This document shows positions 47,036 to 58,721 of a stretch of DNA of 64,000 bases, piece after piece. This DNA comes from Ananas comosus (taxonomy: Eukaryota > Streptophyta > Magnoliopsida > Poales > Bromeliaceae). The stretch's first letter is position 1. Every line of letters starts with the position of its first letter. The notes under the pieces were generated by a model, which was not told the DNA's origin, did not search any database, and saw only the letters and a program-made list of their open reading frames with translations. Made by a program: the position numbers and the translations under genes. Where the stretch lies: contig NC_033628.1 in NCBI RefSeq assembly GCF_001540865.1, positions 1,829,390-1,893,389 on the forward strand, given 5' to 3'.

Positions 47036-47503
47036 TGGTAACAACTGGTGTCGTATCTGAAGGTAAGAGATCGGAATGTCAATGGACACTGCCACGTGAG
47101 ATTTTTTTTTGAACCGGAATTCGATGTTGAAATTTTATAAGAAACTAAGATTGTACTTTCTGCCATGATTTCGATTTCTGTATCCGAATTGTTGACGGTG
47201 ATTTTTGCTCGTGGTTCGTTCTCGTTCGCGATCTGCAAATTAGCGGGATATTTCGAGTCTAATTCCCTTATTCCCGGAGATGGAGCCATCACAGACAATT
47301 GGATTAGGGTTAGAGCGGGACTCCCGTATGTTACATATTTATATATAACTTAATGTAAGAATGTTAAATCGCGTCCGTCCATTAAGAACGTGTTCAGATA
47401 CATCCTAACTGTAAGATCTACCTTATCTCTATAGATCGACTTAAATAGATTGACTGTATCTTTATGGATCGCCTTAAATATATCACGTGGGCCACATCCA
47501 ACA
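47036..47503 (-). repeat. 3' LTR of the Copia element
   Basis: Begins TGTTGGATGTGGCCCACGTG at 47,503, immediately after the polypurine tract. The end near 47,036 is placed by homology to the 5' LTR remnant; the exact CA terminus is uncertain. Confidence 0.6.
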
Positions 47504-47514
47504 TTCTCCCACTT
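47504..47514 (-). other. Polypurine tract of the Copia element
   Basis: AAGTGGGAGAA directly before the 3' LTR, the usual plus-strand primer site of Copia elements. Confidence 0.8.
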
Positions 47515-47872
47515 GGTCTAGTGATATATTTATTACCGTATAGGCGATACAAAATATTATTAGGTACCAACTAAATTATACAGTCAAAATTTTTCACTCG
47601 ACCAAGAAATCACAATAATTTGATCATAACGGTTATGCCTCAAAAGATGAACACTTTCTTCCATGTATCAAAAGTACGAATTCCTTAATCAAATAACTTT
47701 ATGAGTTACAACCGTATGAACTTATTATAAGTTCAACTCAGAGTCCCACTTTAGTGCACATTAATACTTTAATGTACAAAAGATAACTTTATGCGTATAT
47801 GTGCAAAAAATCAAAATGTGTTCTTATTCAAATAAACACAGTCTTTAAAGTCTTTATATAAGAAGAAAACAC

Positions 47873-48559
47873 TTAAATTGTAAATGGACTCAAGATACCC
47901 ATATGATGAATATGATCCTTGAATTTATTTACCGACAATGCTTTAGTCATAGAATCAGCAATTATCATCTCGGTTCCAATGTGTTGGATATCCACCTTCT
48001 TCTTGTAATATTCTTTCACAGCAAGATATTTTATATCGATATGTTTGCTGCGATCTGTAATTCGACTATTCTTAGCAAAGAACACTGCAACAGAGTTGTC
48101 GCAATAAATCTTAATTGGTCATGAGATGGAATCGACAACTCTTAAATCTGAGATAAAATTTCTCAGCCATAAAGTCTGTGACGAAACCTCATAACAAGCG
48201 ATGAACTCTACCTCTATAGTGGATGTAGCAACTGTATCTTACTTAGTGCTCCCCCATAATATAACACCTTGAGCAAGTAAGAAAATATATCCTGATGTGG
48301 ACTTTATAAAATCCACGCATGTAGCAAAATCAGAATCCAAATATCCAACCACCTCAAGATAATCAGAATGTTTGTAGGTGAGCATATAGTCCTTTTTTCC
48401 TTGTAAATATCTCATAACCTTTTTTACAGCTTTCCAGTGATCAAGGCAGGGGTTGCTTTGGTATCTACTCAACATCCCCACTGCATAAGCTATATCAGGT
48501 CCGGTACAGATTTGCGCATACATCAAGTTTCCTACTGTAGTATAGGGTATGCTCTTCAT
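47873..48559 (-). pseudogene. Copia RNase H, broken
   Basis: Pieces in two frames: 48,559-48,239 includes GNLMYAQICTGPDIAYAVG, LQGKKDY and GYLDSDFA; 48,085-47,873 includes KHIDIKYLAVKEYY and IADSMTKAL, the C-terminal end of Copia pol. A stop or frameshift separates them between 48,086 and 48,238. Confidence 0.85.
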
Positions 48560-48661
48560 ATGTTCTCGTTCTAAATCATTCTAAAGATACTGTTTCTAAT
48601 TGAACCTGTCACCTTTTATAATAGGCGCAGCTGTAGGTGCACAGTTTATCATATTAAACTT

Positions 48662-49609
48662 TTATAGAACTCTTTCGATGTAGGCTTTCTGAGATAGGCC
48701 CAAAATCCTTTGAGATTTATTTCTGTGAATTTTTATGCCAATGACATAAGAAGCTTCACCCATATCTTTCATCTCAAAATTCTTAGAAAGAAAATTTTTA
48801 GTCTCTTTATGCAAATTCAAATCACTATTTGTAAGCAGAATGTCATCTACATACAGGACTGAGAAAATATATTTACTCATACTAATCTTAAGGTATATGC
48901 ATTGATCCACAATATTTTCTACGAAACCGAATGCAGTAATTACATTATGGAACTTGATATACCACTGACGGGAAGCCTGTTTAAGTCTGTATATAGATTT
49001 CTTTAGTCTGTAAACAAGGTGATTATTTTCATCTGTGCTAAAACCTTTGGGCTGTTGCATATAGACTATCTCCTCTATATCGCCATTTAGAAATGTCGTT
49101 TTCACATCCATCTGATATAACTCCAAATCAAAATGAGCTACCAAAACCATGATAATTCTTAATGAATCCTTCTTTGACACCGGAGAGAAGGTTTCATGAT
49201 AATCAATGCCTTCCTTTTGAGTGAAACCTTTGGCAACAAGTCTGGCCTTATATCGTTTTATGTTACCCAAAGAGTCCTTTTTGGTCTTGAAAATCCATTT
49301 ACAGCCAATGGGTTTGACTCCTTGTGGTAATTCAACGAGATCCCAAACTTTATTATCCACCAAAGATTTCATCTTTTCCTTTATGGCATCATACCATAGG
49401 GAGGGTTTATCTCCATGCATGGCTTCTGAAAACGTCCATGGGTCTTTATGGTGTCCGTCATCAAAGTCAGACTCCTGAAAATAGACTACATAATCATCAG
49501 GAATTGCAGATCTTCTTTCTCTTGATGATCTTCTTAAGTCAACCTTTTCCTGCAGATTTTTATTATTCTGTGCAGCTGGCTCTATAATTATCTGTTCTTC
49601 TTGGGACAA
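48662..49609 (-). pseudogene. Copia reverse transcriptase (defective element)
   Basis: A 315-residue frame with KWIFKTKKDSLG, RYKARLVAKGFTQKEGID, QMDVKTTFLNGDIEE and the catalytic YVDD (SVLYVDDILLT). The frame itself is intact, but a stop near 49,646 splits it from integrase and a frameshift near 48,600-48,660 splits it from RNase H. Copia pol is normally one long polyprotein. Confidence 0.9.
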
Positions 49610-49648
49610 ATCCTCATCGGGAGGTTCAATTGGTTCAGCATTTTCATG

Positions 49649-50569
49649 CTATAAGATTAGTTGATCTCTATTACGGTCAAATTGACCTCCTGGAAGAGCA
49701 ACTAAATTATTATCTGTTGATGGATAACTAGTTGAATCCCTTATTTTCTCAAAATTCATCTTTTGAGGAACAACACTCCCATTAGCTTCAGAATCCTCAA
49801 AAAATTTGGTATTCCTGGCTTCAATTATCTTGGAAGGGTGATTTGGACAATAGAACCTGAATATTTTGGAGTTTACCGCATAGCCAATGAAATATCCACT
49901 GACTGTTCGAGGGTCCAACTTCTTTATGTGTGGATTATAAACCCTCACCTCAGCTGGACATCCCCATACATTCAGGTGATTTAAACTAGGTTTCCACCCT
50001 TTCCATAACTCAAAAGGAGTTTTGAAAATAGCCTTCAATGGAATCCTATTTAAAACATACACCGCTGCCTTTAGTGCTTCACTCCAAAAAGAAGATGGAA
50101 GACAAGAGCTACTAATCATGCTCCTTACTATGTCCATGAGTGTTCTATTCCTCCTTTCGGCAACGCCATTTTGTTGGGATGTGCCAGGCATCGTATACTG
50201 TGCAATGATGCCTTCACCTTTGAGGAATTGACCAAATGGACCGATCATTTGACCTTTATCCGTATGTCTTCCATAATACTCACCCCATCTGTCGGACCTT
50301 ACAATCTTGATTTTCCTATCCAATTGTTTCTCTACCTTAGCCTTATAAGCTTTAAAAGTATTAAGAGCCTCAGCTTTTTCAAATAAAAGGTAGAGATACA
50401 TATATCTTGAATGGTCATCAATGAATGAGATAAAATATCTCTGACCGTTGAAACATAGAGTAGGAAAAGGTCCACAGATATCTATATGTATGATCTTAAG
50501 AATTTCATAACTCCTTTTGGCACCTTTAGTGGTATTTGTGTTAGTATACTTTCCCTTTATGCATTCCAC
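49649..50569 (-). pseudogene. Copia integrase (defective element)
   Basis: Contains the DDE core: HIDICGPF, then IVRSDRWGEYYG (most Copia elements have RSDRGGEF, so one G is W here) and QQNGVAERRNRTLMD. C-terminal FIGYAVNSKIFRFY and the KNTKF-like RNTKFFED follow. It overlaps the upstream frame by 13 bases, so a frameshift separates it from the gag-pre-integrase part. Confidence 0.9.
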
Positions 50570-51045
50570 ACAAGTATCAAAATCGGTAAAATTAAGATCT
50601 TTTCTTTTACCAACCTCTTTATCCTCTCTAAAGAGATATGAGCTAAACGCTTATGGCATAAATAGGAAGAGTTTTCTTTAATAATGTTCCTTTTAATACC
50701 AACGTTATAATCAACATTAAAATTATTTTCAAAACATTGACTCAAATTAAATTTGTACAAATCATCTACCAAATAACTATTGCCAACAATAACATTATCG
50801 GATAACATAATAAAATATTCATTTTCAAATAAAAATTTGAAGCCTTTATTTCTCAATTTAGAAACAGAAACTAAATTTCTAGAAAATTTAGGAACATAAA
50901 AAGTATCCTCAAGTTCAAGTACAAAACCAGTACTAAGTTCTAAAATAAATTTTCCTACGGCTTCAACTTGAGATTTATTTCCTTCTCCACTAATTAAAAT
51001 CCTTTCATTTGGTTTTAACATCGTTAGATTGTGAAAACCCTGCAT
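50557..51045 (-). pseudogene. Copia protease remnant and gag-pre-integrase domain
   Basis: MQGFHNLTM and LEDTFYVPKFSRNLVSVSKL precede the gag-pre-integrase motif CHKRLAHISLERIKRL. Just upstream (51,090-51,045), where Copia proteases have WIDSGAT, the sequence reads WIGFGTI, losing the catalytic Asp, and follows a stop codon. Confidence 0.8.
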
Positions 51046-51084
51046 GGTATTTGAGATATGTACAATAGTTCCAAAGCCAATCCA

Positions 51085-51399
51085 TCATGTGTTTTTAGGA
51101 ACATTAACTAAATGAGATTCATAATAAATATAGATAGTTTCAATACCCTTCTTTTCGAGCCAAACTTTATAGGAGCTGACAAACTGCTCCTCAATAGCCT
51201 TTAGGTAATCTTTGACTTTATCACATTCTGGAATCGATCCCCTTATGCTTTTTGATATTCTAAACTTTATGAGTATCAAACTTAAGCGGTTAGATCGCTC
51301 CCACTTTTCCTGCGCGAATTTCTGCTGTGGAGTCATTGGCCCTACTACCTTAGGCGGTTGCTCAATGCGCAAAACTAAGTCTAAATCCATATAATCCAA
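51085..51399 (-). pseudogene. Copia gag fragment with internal deletion
   Basis: Starts MDYMDLDLVLR and has KWERSNRLSLILIK and RGSIPE, typical of Copia UBN2 gag. It then jumps from IEEQFVSS to YKVWLEKKG, which normally lies after the zinc knuckle, so several hundred bases of gag are missing. Confidence 0.8.
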
Positions 51400-52767
51400 A
51401 GTAAAAGAAATAATTTCTTTTCAATCGGAATAATTGTCCCCAGTAAGCATAGGAATATGAGAAACATCATTAAGAAATACAATAGAGGAAGAAGTTGCAA
51501 AAATAAAAAAAAATTGAACTTCATCGCCTACTATAAGATAATAATTTTTAAATTAGATAAATTCTATCTTTCTGTGGGCAGTGGCGCTACACGTATAGAA
51601 TTTATCAACTTTAATAATAAGACTAGCAGAAAACTAATTTCTAAATAACAAGATTTCTGTACCTGTGGGCATAAGAAAACTCGCTATCTAGAAATTCAAT
51701 CTACTGTCTTATTCCAGTCAAAATTAAGAAAATTATTTTATTCGACTGCAATAAATAGTCAAACTTTAATTCAATATCAATAATACCTTATATATTTTTC
51801 ATTATCTATAGGATGCTGTGATTACTCCTAAGCATAATGAAAAATATAAATAATCTTATTTGACATTGAATGACCATTTAAAATAAATTGGAAATCCATA
51901 TGAATTTTCGGGTTAACTTTAATTCAATATCATCTTATAAAAATTTCGTAAGTGATCATATACCATGATTAGGATACTGTGGCTACTCCTAAACATAGTT
52001 GATCTCATAAGTCCGTATATGATATGAATGACCGAAAATTTCATATTATTTCAAAACGCAGCGGAAAAAGAATAAAAGTCTTGAATAATTTTCTTAAGAA
52101 CCTTATGTGACTCAAGATTTATAAACTGTATAAAGTCTATATACTCTACTCTTAAATTTTTATGATCACCTTATATATGTTTAGAGTAATAATGTAAAAA
52201 TATACCGTAAAATATTAAACTAAATATACTAATTTATATTATGAATAAACAAACGAGAGGAACAGAAATTATATATAATAAATACCAAAAGTTATACGTA
52301 ATTTTAATATATAGACTTCTTCAAAATGAGTCACGAAAGAAAATGATAAACCAAAATTATAAATATATATATACATATATATCTATTCTCTTATCCTTAT
52401 TCATTAAGAAAAAATAAATGAATACATATATACCTTCGGCAGCCCCACATTGGGCTGCATTGTGCAGTCAACAAATCTTTTTTTAACTTTTTTTTATTGC
52501 ATTGACCGCCACCTAGTGCGGCCCCTTGTGGGCCGCACATTACGCCCCCTCGGGTGGCGTGGTGGCCCGAGTCCGCCACACTACTCCCTTCTTTTTTTTC
52601 TTTTTTTTCTTTTTTTTTGATTAGGAGCCGCAACCTCCTCATTCCAATGGGGTTTGCTTTATGCGGCCCCTGTATAGGGACGCCTATTAAGACGGTGCAA
52701 TTTCATCGATTTCGGTTGCGGCCAGCCAAGTGACGTCGTTCCTCTGAACGCTGGTCTCAATTCTAAA
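51400..52767. other. 5' untranslated part of the Copia element
   Basis: AT-rich leader, then a GC-richer part with GCCGCACATTACGCCCC and GTGGCCCGAGTCCGCC (52,440-52,760). No primer binding site was recognised; it may have been lost with most of the 5' LTR. Confidence 0.5.
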
Positions 52768-52822
52768 TGAAATAAATGAAGCGAGTAGCGTGCTACCTAT
52801 CTCTCAAAAAGAAAAAAAAAAA
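52768..52822 (+). mobile_element. SINE 3' tail (5'-truncated)
   Basis: AATGAAGCGAGTAGCGTGCT ACCTATCTCTC followed by an A-rich tail, the same 3' end as the SINE at 63,102-63,252. Inserted at the edge of the Copia 5' LTR remnant. Target duplication not seen. Confidence 0.7.
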
Positions 52823-52947
52823 AACAACTGGTGTCGTATCTATATTACTACAAGGTAAGAGTTTGGAACGTCAATGGACACTGCTACGTGAGATTTTTTT
52901 TTGAACCGGAATTTGAATCCAATCAATGAGGGTTTAATCAATACTAA

Positions 52948-53961
52948 GGCCCCGTTTAGATACATCAAAAAACGTAGCATTGTTAAACTATACTATGCCG
53001 GTAGGAATATAGTCCTATGAAGAGTTTGGAAGAAAAAAAAAATGACGTAATTTTTGGAGTATAGTTATATTATAATTCAAAAAATGAAGTAAACTTACAA
53101 TCCACTTTAACCAAAGAAAAAAAATTTCACCATTTTGGACTCCAAAAAATGTATCAATTTCTAAACTTTAAATTTCAACATAAAATTTTAAATTTCAAAT
53201 TTTAAAATTTTAAAATTCAATTTTAATTTTGATTTTAAATTTTAAATTTTAAATTTCAAATTTCAAAAAGTTCAAATTTCAAATTTCAAATTTCAATTTT
53301 TGAATTTCAAATTTCAAATTTTGAATTTCAAATTTCGAATTTCAAAAAGTTCAAATTTCAAATTTCAAATTTTAAATTTCAAATTTCAAATTTCAAATTT
53401 CAAATTTCAAATTTCAAATTTCAAATTTTAATTTTATTTGTAATTTTTATTTTTCAATTTTCAAAATTTAAATTTAAACTTAAATTTTAAATTTTAAATT
53501 TATAAATATGTAAATTTATAAATTATTAAATTTAAAATTTAAAATTTTAATTATAGATTTTTTAAATTTCAAATTTTAAAGTTTAAATGGTATACTTTAC
53601 ATTTTAAAATTTAAAGTTTCAAATTTCAAATTTTAAATTTCAAATTCCAAATTTCAAATTTCAAATTTAAAACATAAAATCTAATTTAATTTTTTAATTT
53701 TTAATTTTTAATTTTAATTTTATATTTTGAATTTTGAATTTTAATTTTTAAAATTTTATTTTTAAATTTTGAGTTTTGAATTTTAAAATTTTAAAAATTT
53801 AATTGTTATAAATACTGTGAAATTGTATGATATGTATCCAAACAGCTTAAAAATAAAGCTGTGGAATTTTTTTATAATTACATGATTACGTATTTAATTT
53901 AGACCAAAACAATAGAATAAAAATTTCATGGGGTTTTTTAACTATCCATCCAAACAGGGCC
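52948..53961. mobile_element. Tourist-like MITE, 1014 bp
   Basis: Ends GGCCCCGTTTAGATACAT and, inverted, GGCCCTGTTTGGATGGAT. TAA flanks both sides (52,945-52,947 and 53,962-53,964), the 3-bp duplication of PIF/Harbinger elements. The middle is a long minisatellite. Confidence 0.8.
53160..53700. repeat. CAAATTT minisatellite inside the MITE
   Basis: Dozens of 7-bp units CAAATTT with TAAATTT, CAAAAAGTT and similar variants. Purely AT/C composition with no coding meaning. Confidence 0.9.
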
Positions 53962-53964
53962 TAA

Positions 53965-54455
53965 ATGGATATGATTTTTGTTATAATTATTATATTTTAC
54001 CTGAATCCGAACACCACAGGTTTAACTAATACGCGCTAATTAAACATATTTTATTTCAGTTATGAATATAAAATTCCAACCCGTTCGAATTCAGGTTCAG
54101 TTGTGGTTATTGTCTATAACACACAGTGAATACGAACCCAAACCCAGAACCAAAACGGTACATATGCAACCATATGTTATTACCCAGATAATATAAAGTG
54201 ATAGGATGTAACTAATTGCCATTTCAAGTAAATTGGACTGCTTCACCAAATAATTAATAAAATAGTTGGTGGTAATTACAAAATTCAACTTAATTTGTCA
54301 TTTTCAGAGTCAATAGTTATGCAATGAAGTAAATATTTTCTCTCAAATTTCTCCCCAATTTTTCTTCTCTCTTTCTGACCATCCATCAAAATTGATGAAT
54401 TATTAGAAAGTTAGAAATACAATGGCCGATGTTCTCTTAATCGCATAGTAATCCT
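53965..54455. other. AT-rich spacer, no gene seen
   Basis: No convincing frame; normal intergenic sequence between the MITE and a (TA)n tract at 54,457-54,483. Confidence 0.5.
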
Positions 54456-54457
54456 AC

Positions 54458-54489
<32 letters not shown>

Positions 54490-54514
54490 TATATATATAA
54501 TATATTGTGTGCTT

Positions 54515-54700
54515 GTAAAGCACCAAGCAGCTTAGTGCTTATAATAATTTCTTGCCATTAGATTACACCTTTGATCATTTTTATCCGTTGATTTTATATT
54601 CATCGAACCACCGACTCAATCCATAAGGGCCACATCACCTAATCCGCATATTCCTTAATTAAAGGGTCGAAACTTACAAGCACTAAGACTAGTATTTTAA
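54515..54700. mobile_element. F2 MITE copy
   Basis: GCACCAAGCAGCTTAGTGCT at the left, CATAAGGGCCACATCACC inside and a GCACTAAG-type right end near AGCTCAATTATATA. Confidence 0.5.
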
Positions 54701-55140
54701 AACATGGAGCTCAATTATATAGTGGGTGGTTTGGTTGAAGTAGTATTCTAACGGTGAAAATTTTTTATTTTTTAGCAGTAACTATCGCCGGCATCGCGCG
54801 TACTATATAATATATACTATATATATATATATATATTTATATTATATATATATATATAAATATTATAGTATAAAATATTGTTGCTGTGTGTGTGTGTTGT
54901 GTGGGTGTGTGTTGTTGGGACGTGAACGAACGTGCACGCGCGGCTGGCGGTGAGGATATATATATATATACTATATTTATATATTATATAAATATACTAT
55001 ATATTATACATATAATATATAAGCATGTGGGGGACGTGAAATACGTCGGCCGCGTGCAGTGCGGAGGACTGGGAACAACTTGTGCGCAGCTGGCGGTGGC
55101 GGCTATATATATATAATATAGAGGAGAGAGAGAGAGAGAG
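54701..55140. repeat. (TA)n, (GT)n and (GA)n tracts with an F2 fragment
   Basis: A short F2 fragment (GTGGGTGGTTTGGTTGAAG) at 54,722-54,775, then long imperfect (TA)n tracts, (GT)n near 54,885-54,912 and (GA)n at 55,122-55,141. The small frames here are repeat artefacts. Confidence 0.7.
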
Positions 55141-55643
55141 AGTGTGAGGCACTATGGCTATCGGAAGGCACGGAGCCATACGCTTTCAGCTCGTTTTCGA
55201 TGTGCCACTTTCGAATCGTCGATCGGCTCCGTTAAACTTGATCTAGAGCATTTGGAGTATCTAAAAAATAAATTTTATTATTTTTCGATATCATTTGCAT
55301 AGTGATCAAATGAGTTCAAAATCAACAAATTTCAATGGCCGTAGTGAGCCGTTTGCAAGTTTAACGGTGTAGAAATATCCAAATCACGTGAAATTTTGAT
55401 AGAAAATTCTTTATACTATATAAAACAAGATCAATATTTTTGATTTAAAATTTTAATGTCTTATTATTATATTTTGTAAGATTTTTATATAAAACAAGAT
55501 CACGTGAAATTTAATTTCTAGATAGTTTAAATAGTCTAAATCATGTTCGGCGGTGCCGATCGTCGATTAGGAAGCTCTATTATTGAAAACAAATCGATAG
55601 TAAACGGAGCCGTTTACAACCGATAGTAGCCGGTCAAGCTCTA
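55141..55643. mobile_element. F1 foldback element, copy 7
   Basis: Begins GTGTGAGGCACTATGGCTAT, then TTCGAATCGTCGATCGGCTC and GATCTAGAGCATTTGGAG; the right arm has GATCGTCGATTAGGAAGC and ends CCGATAGTAGCCGG. Adjoins copy 8. Confidence 0.7.
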
Positions 55644-55649
55644 TATATA

Positions 55650-56107
55650 ATTTGTTTTTGATGATTAAACTTCAAAATCGACAATCAGTTTTATTAGAAT
55701 TGATCTAGCGTATTTGAAATATGTAGAAAATAAATTTTATGATTTTTTTATATCATTTACCTAATGATCGAAATAATTTAAAATCAATAATTTTTAATGG
55801 TTGATGTGTATAGTTTGCAAGTTTAATATTGTAGAAGTATTCAAATTAGATGAAATTTTGATAAAATTTTTTTTATACTATTGAGAGTAAGATTAATATC
55901 TCTGATCGAAAATTTCAGTGCTATATCATAATTTTTGTGAATTTTTTTTTTCAATCTTTAATTTTGAATCCTTTCGGTCACTAGATAGATAATATTGAAA
56001 AACTACAAAATTTATTTTCTTGATATTTTAAATATGCTAGATTAAATCTAAGCTGATAATCGATTCGAAAGTTCTATTATCGAAAACAGCTTAGGAGCAT
56101 GAAAATC

Positions 56108-56112
<5 letters not shown>
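55650..56112. mobile_element. F1 foldback element, copy 8 (diverged)
   Basis: TTTGTTTTTGATGATTAAAC ... TCGACAATCAG at the left, CTGATAATCGATTCGAAAG ... GAAAACAGCTTAGGAGCATG at the right. More diverged than its neighbours. Confidence 0.65.
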
Positions 56113-56144
<32 letters not shown>

Positions 56145-56153
56145 GAGAGAGAG

Positions 56154-56191
<38 letters not shown>

Positions 56192-56197
56192 AGTAGA

Positions 56198-56727
56198 TCT
56201 TGTGGGCTATTTAGGAGCACGGAGGCCTTCATGCTCCTAAGCTGCTTGCGATGATAGAGTTTCCGAATCGACGATTGACTTGGTTAAACTTGATCTAGCG
56301 CATTTGAAGTATCTAAAACATAAATTTTATGATTTTTCGATATCATTACCTACCGATCGAAAGAGTTCAAAATCCATGACTGAAAATAAAAATCTCACAG
56401 AAAGAAGTGATATAATATTAAAACTTTTGATCAGAGATATTGATCTTCCTGTAAATACTATAAAAAATTTTCTATCAAAATTTCATCTGATTTGAATACT
56501 TCTATCCCGTTAAATTTGCAAACGGTATATATTAACCATTAAAAATTGTTGATTTTGAACTCTTTTGATCGTTGGGTAAATGATATTGAAAAATCACAAA
56601 ATTTATTTTCTAAATATTTCAAATATGTTAGATCAAGTCTAACGAAACTAATCGTTAATTCAAAAGCTCTATCATCAAAAATGGCTCTGGAGTACAGAGG
56701 CCTCTGTGCTCCTAAACAAGACCTACT
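56198..56727. mobile_element. F1 foldback element, copy 9
   Basis: Left arm TTTAGGAGCACGGAGGCCTT ... TCCGAATCGACGATTGAC; right arm GAGTACAGAGGCCTCTGTGC TCCTAAA. Preceded by (TA)n and (GA)n tracts at 56,112-56,192. Confidence 0.75.
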
Positions 56728-56745
56728 TTTATATATATATATAGA

Positions 56746-57265
56746 GTAGGGCTGCTATGCTCTCAAGCCTCCGTGCTCCTGAGCCGTTTTCGATGATGAA
56801 ATTTTCGAATCGACGATCGGCTCGTTAGACTTGATCTAGAATAATTAAAGTTTCTAGAAAATAATTGTTGCGATTTTTTGATATCATTTACCTAGCAATC
56901 GAAAGGATTCAAAATCAATAATTTTTAACGGCTGAAAATAAAAATCATATAAAAAGTGGTGATATAATAATAAAATTTTTTATCAGAAATATTGATCTTG
57001 TTGTAGATAGTATAAAGAATTTTGTATCAAAATTTCATCCGATTTGAATAATTTTATACCGTTAAATTCGAAAACAGCATATATCAACCATTAAAAATTA
57101 TTGCTGTTGAATCCTTTCGATTACTAAGTAAATGATATCAAAAAATTACAAAAATTATTTTCTAGAAACTTCAAATACCTTAGATCAAGTCTAACGGAGC
57201 CGATCGTCGATTCAAAAATTCCATCATCGAAAACGGCCTCCGTGCTCCTGAGAGCACAGCAGCCC

Positions 57266-57269
<4 letters not shown>
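56746..57269. mobile_element. F1 foldback element, copy 10 (best preserved)
   Basis: Ends GTAGGGCTGCTATGCTCTCA and, inverted, GTAGGGCTGCTGTGCTCTCA. Arms of about 230 bp pair almost perfectly through GATCGGCTC, GATCTAGA/TCTAGATC and GATATCATTTAC blocks. The AT-rich centre is about 60-70 bp. (TA)n on both sides. No coding capacity. Confidence 0.85.
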
Positions 57270-57293
<24 letters not shown>

Positions 57294-57300
<7 letters not shown>

Positions 57301-57816
57301 GACTATTATACTCTTATGAGTACAATCGCCTCCGTATTCATAAGTTGTTTTCGATGATAGAACTTCCGAATCGACGATCCACACCGTTAAACGTTATGCA
57401 GAGTATTTAAAGCGTCTAGAAATTAAATTTTATAATTTTTCAACATCATTTACCTTAAGATCAAAAGTTCACAAAATTGACAATTTTTAACGGACGGTAT
57501 GGAATATTTGCTAATTTAACGGTATAAAAGAATCAAAATCTGCTGAATTTTTTATAGAAAATTCTATTCACTACATAGATAAAGATCAATAACTCCGATC
57601 TTAAATTGAAGAATCAGATCATCCATTTATAAGGCATCGTTCGATTTTGACCGTTAATTTACATCCGCTTGATGACCTTTATTATGATTTCTAAAAATTA
57701 CGAAATTTATTTTCTAGAAGTTTCAAATACTCTAGATCATATTTAACGGAGTGGATCGTCGATTCGGAAGCTCCATTATTGAAAATAACTTATGAGTACA
57801 AAGTGCTCTATACTCA
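57294..57816. mobile_element. F1 foldback element, copy 11
   Basis: Begins GTCTGACTATTATACTCTTA and ends with ACTTATGAGTACAAAG. Both arms contain TTCCGAATCGACGATCC or its complement. Followed by a 75-bp F2 fragment (57,826-57,895) and (TA)n. Confidence 0.75.
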
Positions 57817-57914
57817 TCAAAAAGTAGATCCAATGGCTAAAAACGTGATAGCAACATGGAGATGATACTTGTAAAAGTATCCTAGATCAACTCCTATATA
57901 TATATATATATATA

Positions 57915-58135
57915 ATTGAGCTAAAAAATACTTTTAGAAGCACCACCTTTTTGGTACTTCTAAATTTTTAACCCTTGGATCTACTCCTTGATTATTAATA
58001 AACTTTGGATTAAACACTATTTTACCTACCATCATTTACCACCATCATCCCAATTCTATATTTCTTCATCCAATGGCTAAAAACTCAAAAGCACCACCTC
58101 TTTGGTGCTTTTGAAAGTATTCTAGCTCAACACAC
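57915..58135. mobile_element. F2 MITE copy (well preserved)
   Basis: GAGCTAAAAAATACTTTTAG AAGCACCACC at the left and GGTGCTTTTGAAAGTATTCT AGCTCA at the right pair as inverted ends of about 40 bp. The interior has TTGGATCTACTCCTTGATTA and ATCCAATGGCTAAAAACTC. Confidence 0.75.
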
Positions 58136-58239
58136 ACCACACACGAACTTCTCTTCTTTTTCTCTCTCTCATCTCTTCTCTCTATCTTCTCTCTTTATAA
58201 TTAAAATATCTATATTTATATATCATATTTAAAAATTGA

Positions 58240-58665
58240 TTATGCTTTTAAAATACCAGTTTTTCGGTGCTTGTAGATTTTTTAGTATTGCGTTAGGATA
58301 TCGCGGTTAGGATGATGTGGGCCTCTAGGGATAGTGAGTTGGTTGTTGAAAGTATTTCTAATAGTTGAAAATTATCGAGAATTAGTTTAATGGTAAAAAA
58401 CTTGCAAAGAACTAATGCTTAGCTGTTTTCAAGGCTATAGCCAGGAATCTCTTTATATATATATCCGTAGGATATATTACGATAGCATCAAAGAATTGGA
58501 TTATTAAAAGTTTTCCATCGTTTAGATTACCCAGTTTATTTTTTAACTGTTAGATATATTTCGCTACACTTCATCAACCTAGGGGCCACGATATTTAACC
58601 CACATTTTCAATACATGGCTAAACTTAATAGCACAAATCTGTTCGGATATTAATAGGATTCGCTA
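58240..58665. mobile_element. Two eroded F2 copies
   Basis: 58,240-58,440 (GGTGCTTGTAGATTTTTTAG ... AACTAATGCTTAGC) and 58,470-58,665 (ATAGCATCAAAGAATTGG ... TAATAGCACAAATC), both with many small indels. Confidence 0.5.
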
Positions 58666-58721
58666 GTTTTATATATATATATTAGTATAATATATATATA
58701 TCTATTTATATATATATATGT

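Larger units (their letters stand above)
47036..52913 (-). mobile_element. Defective Ty1/Copia retrotransposon
   Basis: Minus-strand order: gag remnant (51,399), gag-pre-integrase, integrase, reverse transcriptase, RNase H (47,873), polypurine tract, 3' LTR. The 5' LTR survives only as the last 90 or so bases (52,822-52,913), which match 47,036-47,123. Most of gag with the zinc knuckle is missing, the protease DSG site is altered, and stops or frameshifts separate the reading frames, so it cannot move by itself. Its right end is bordered by a Tourist MITE and a SINE tail lies in its 5' region. Confidence 0.85.
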
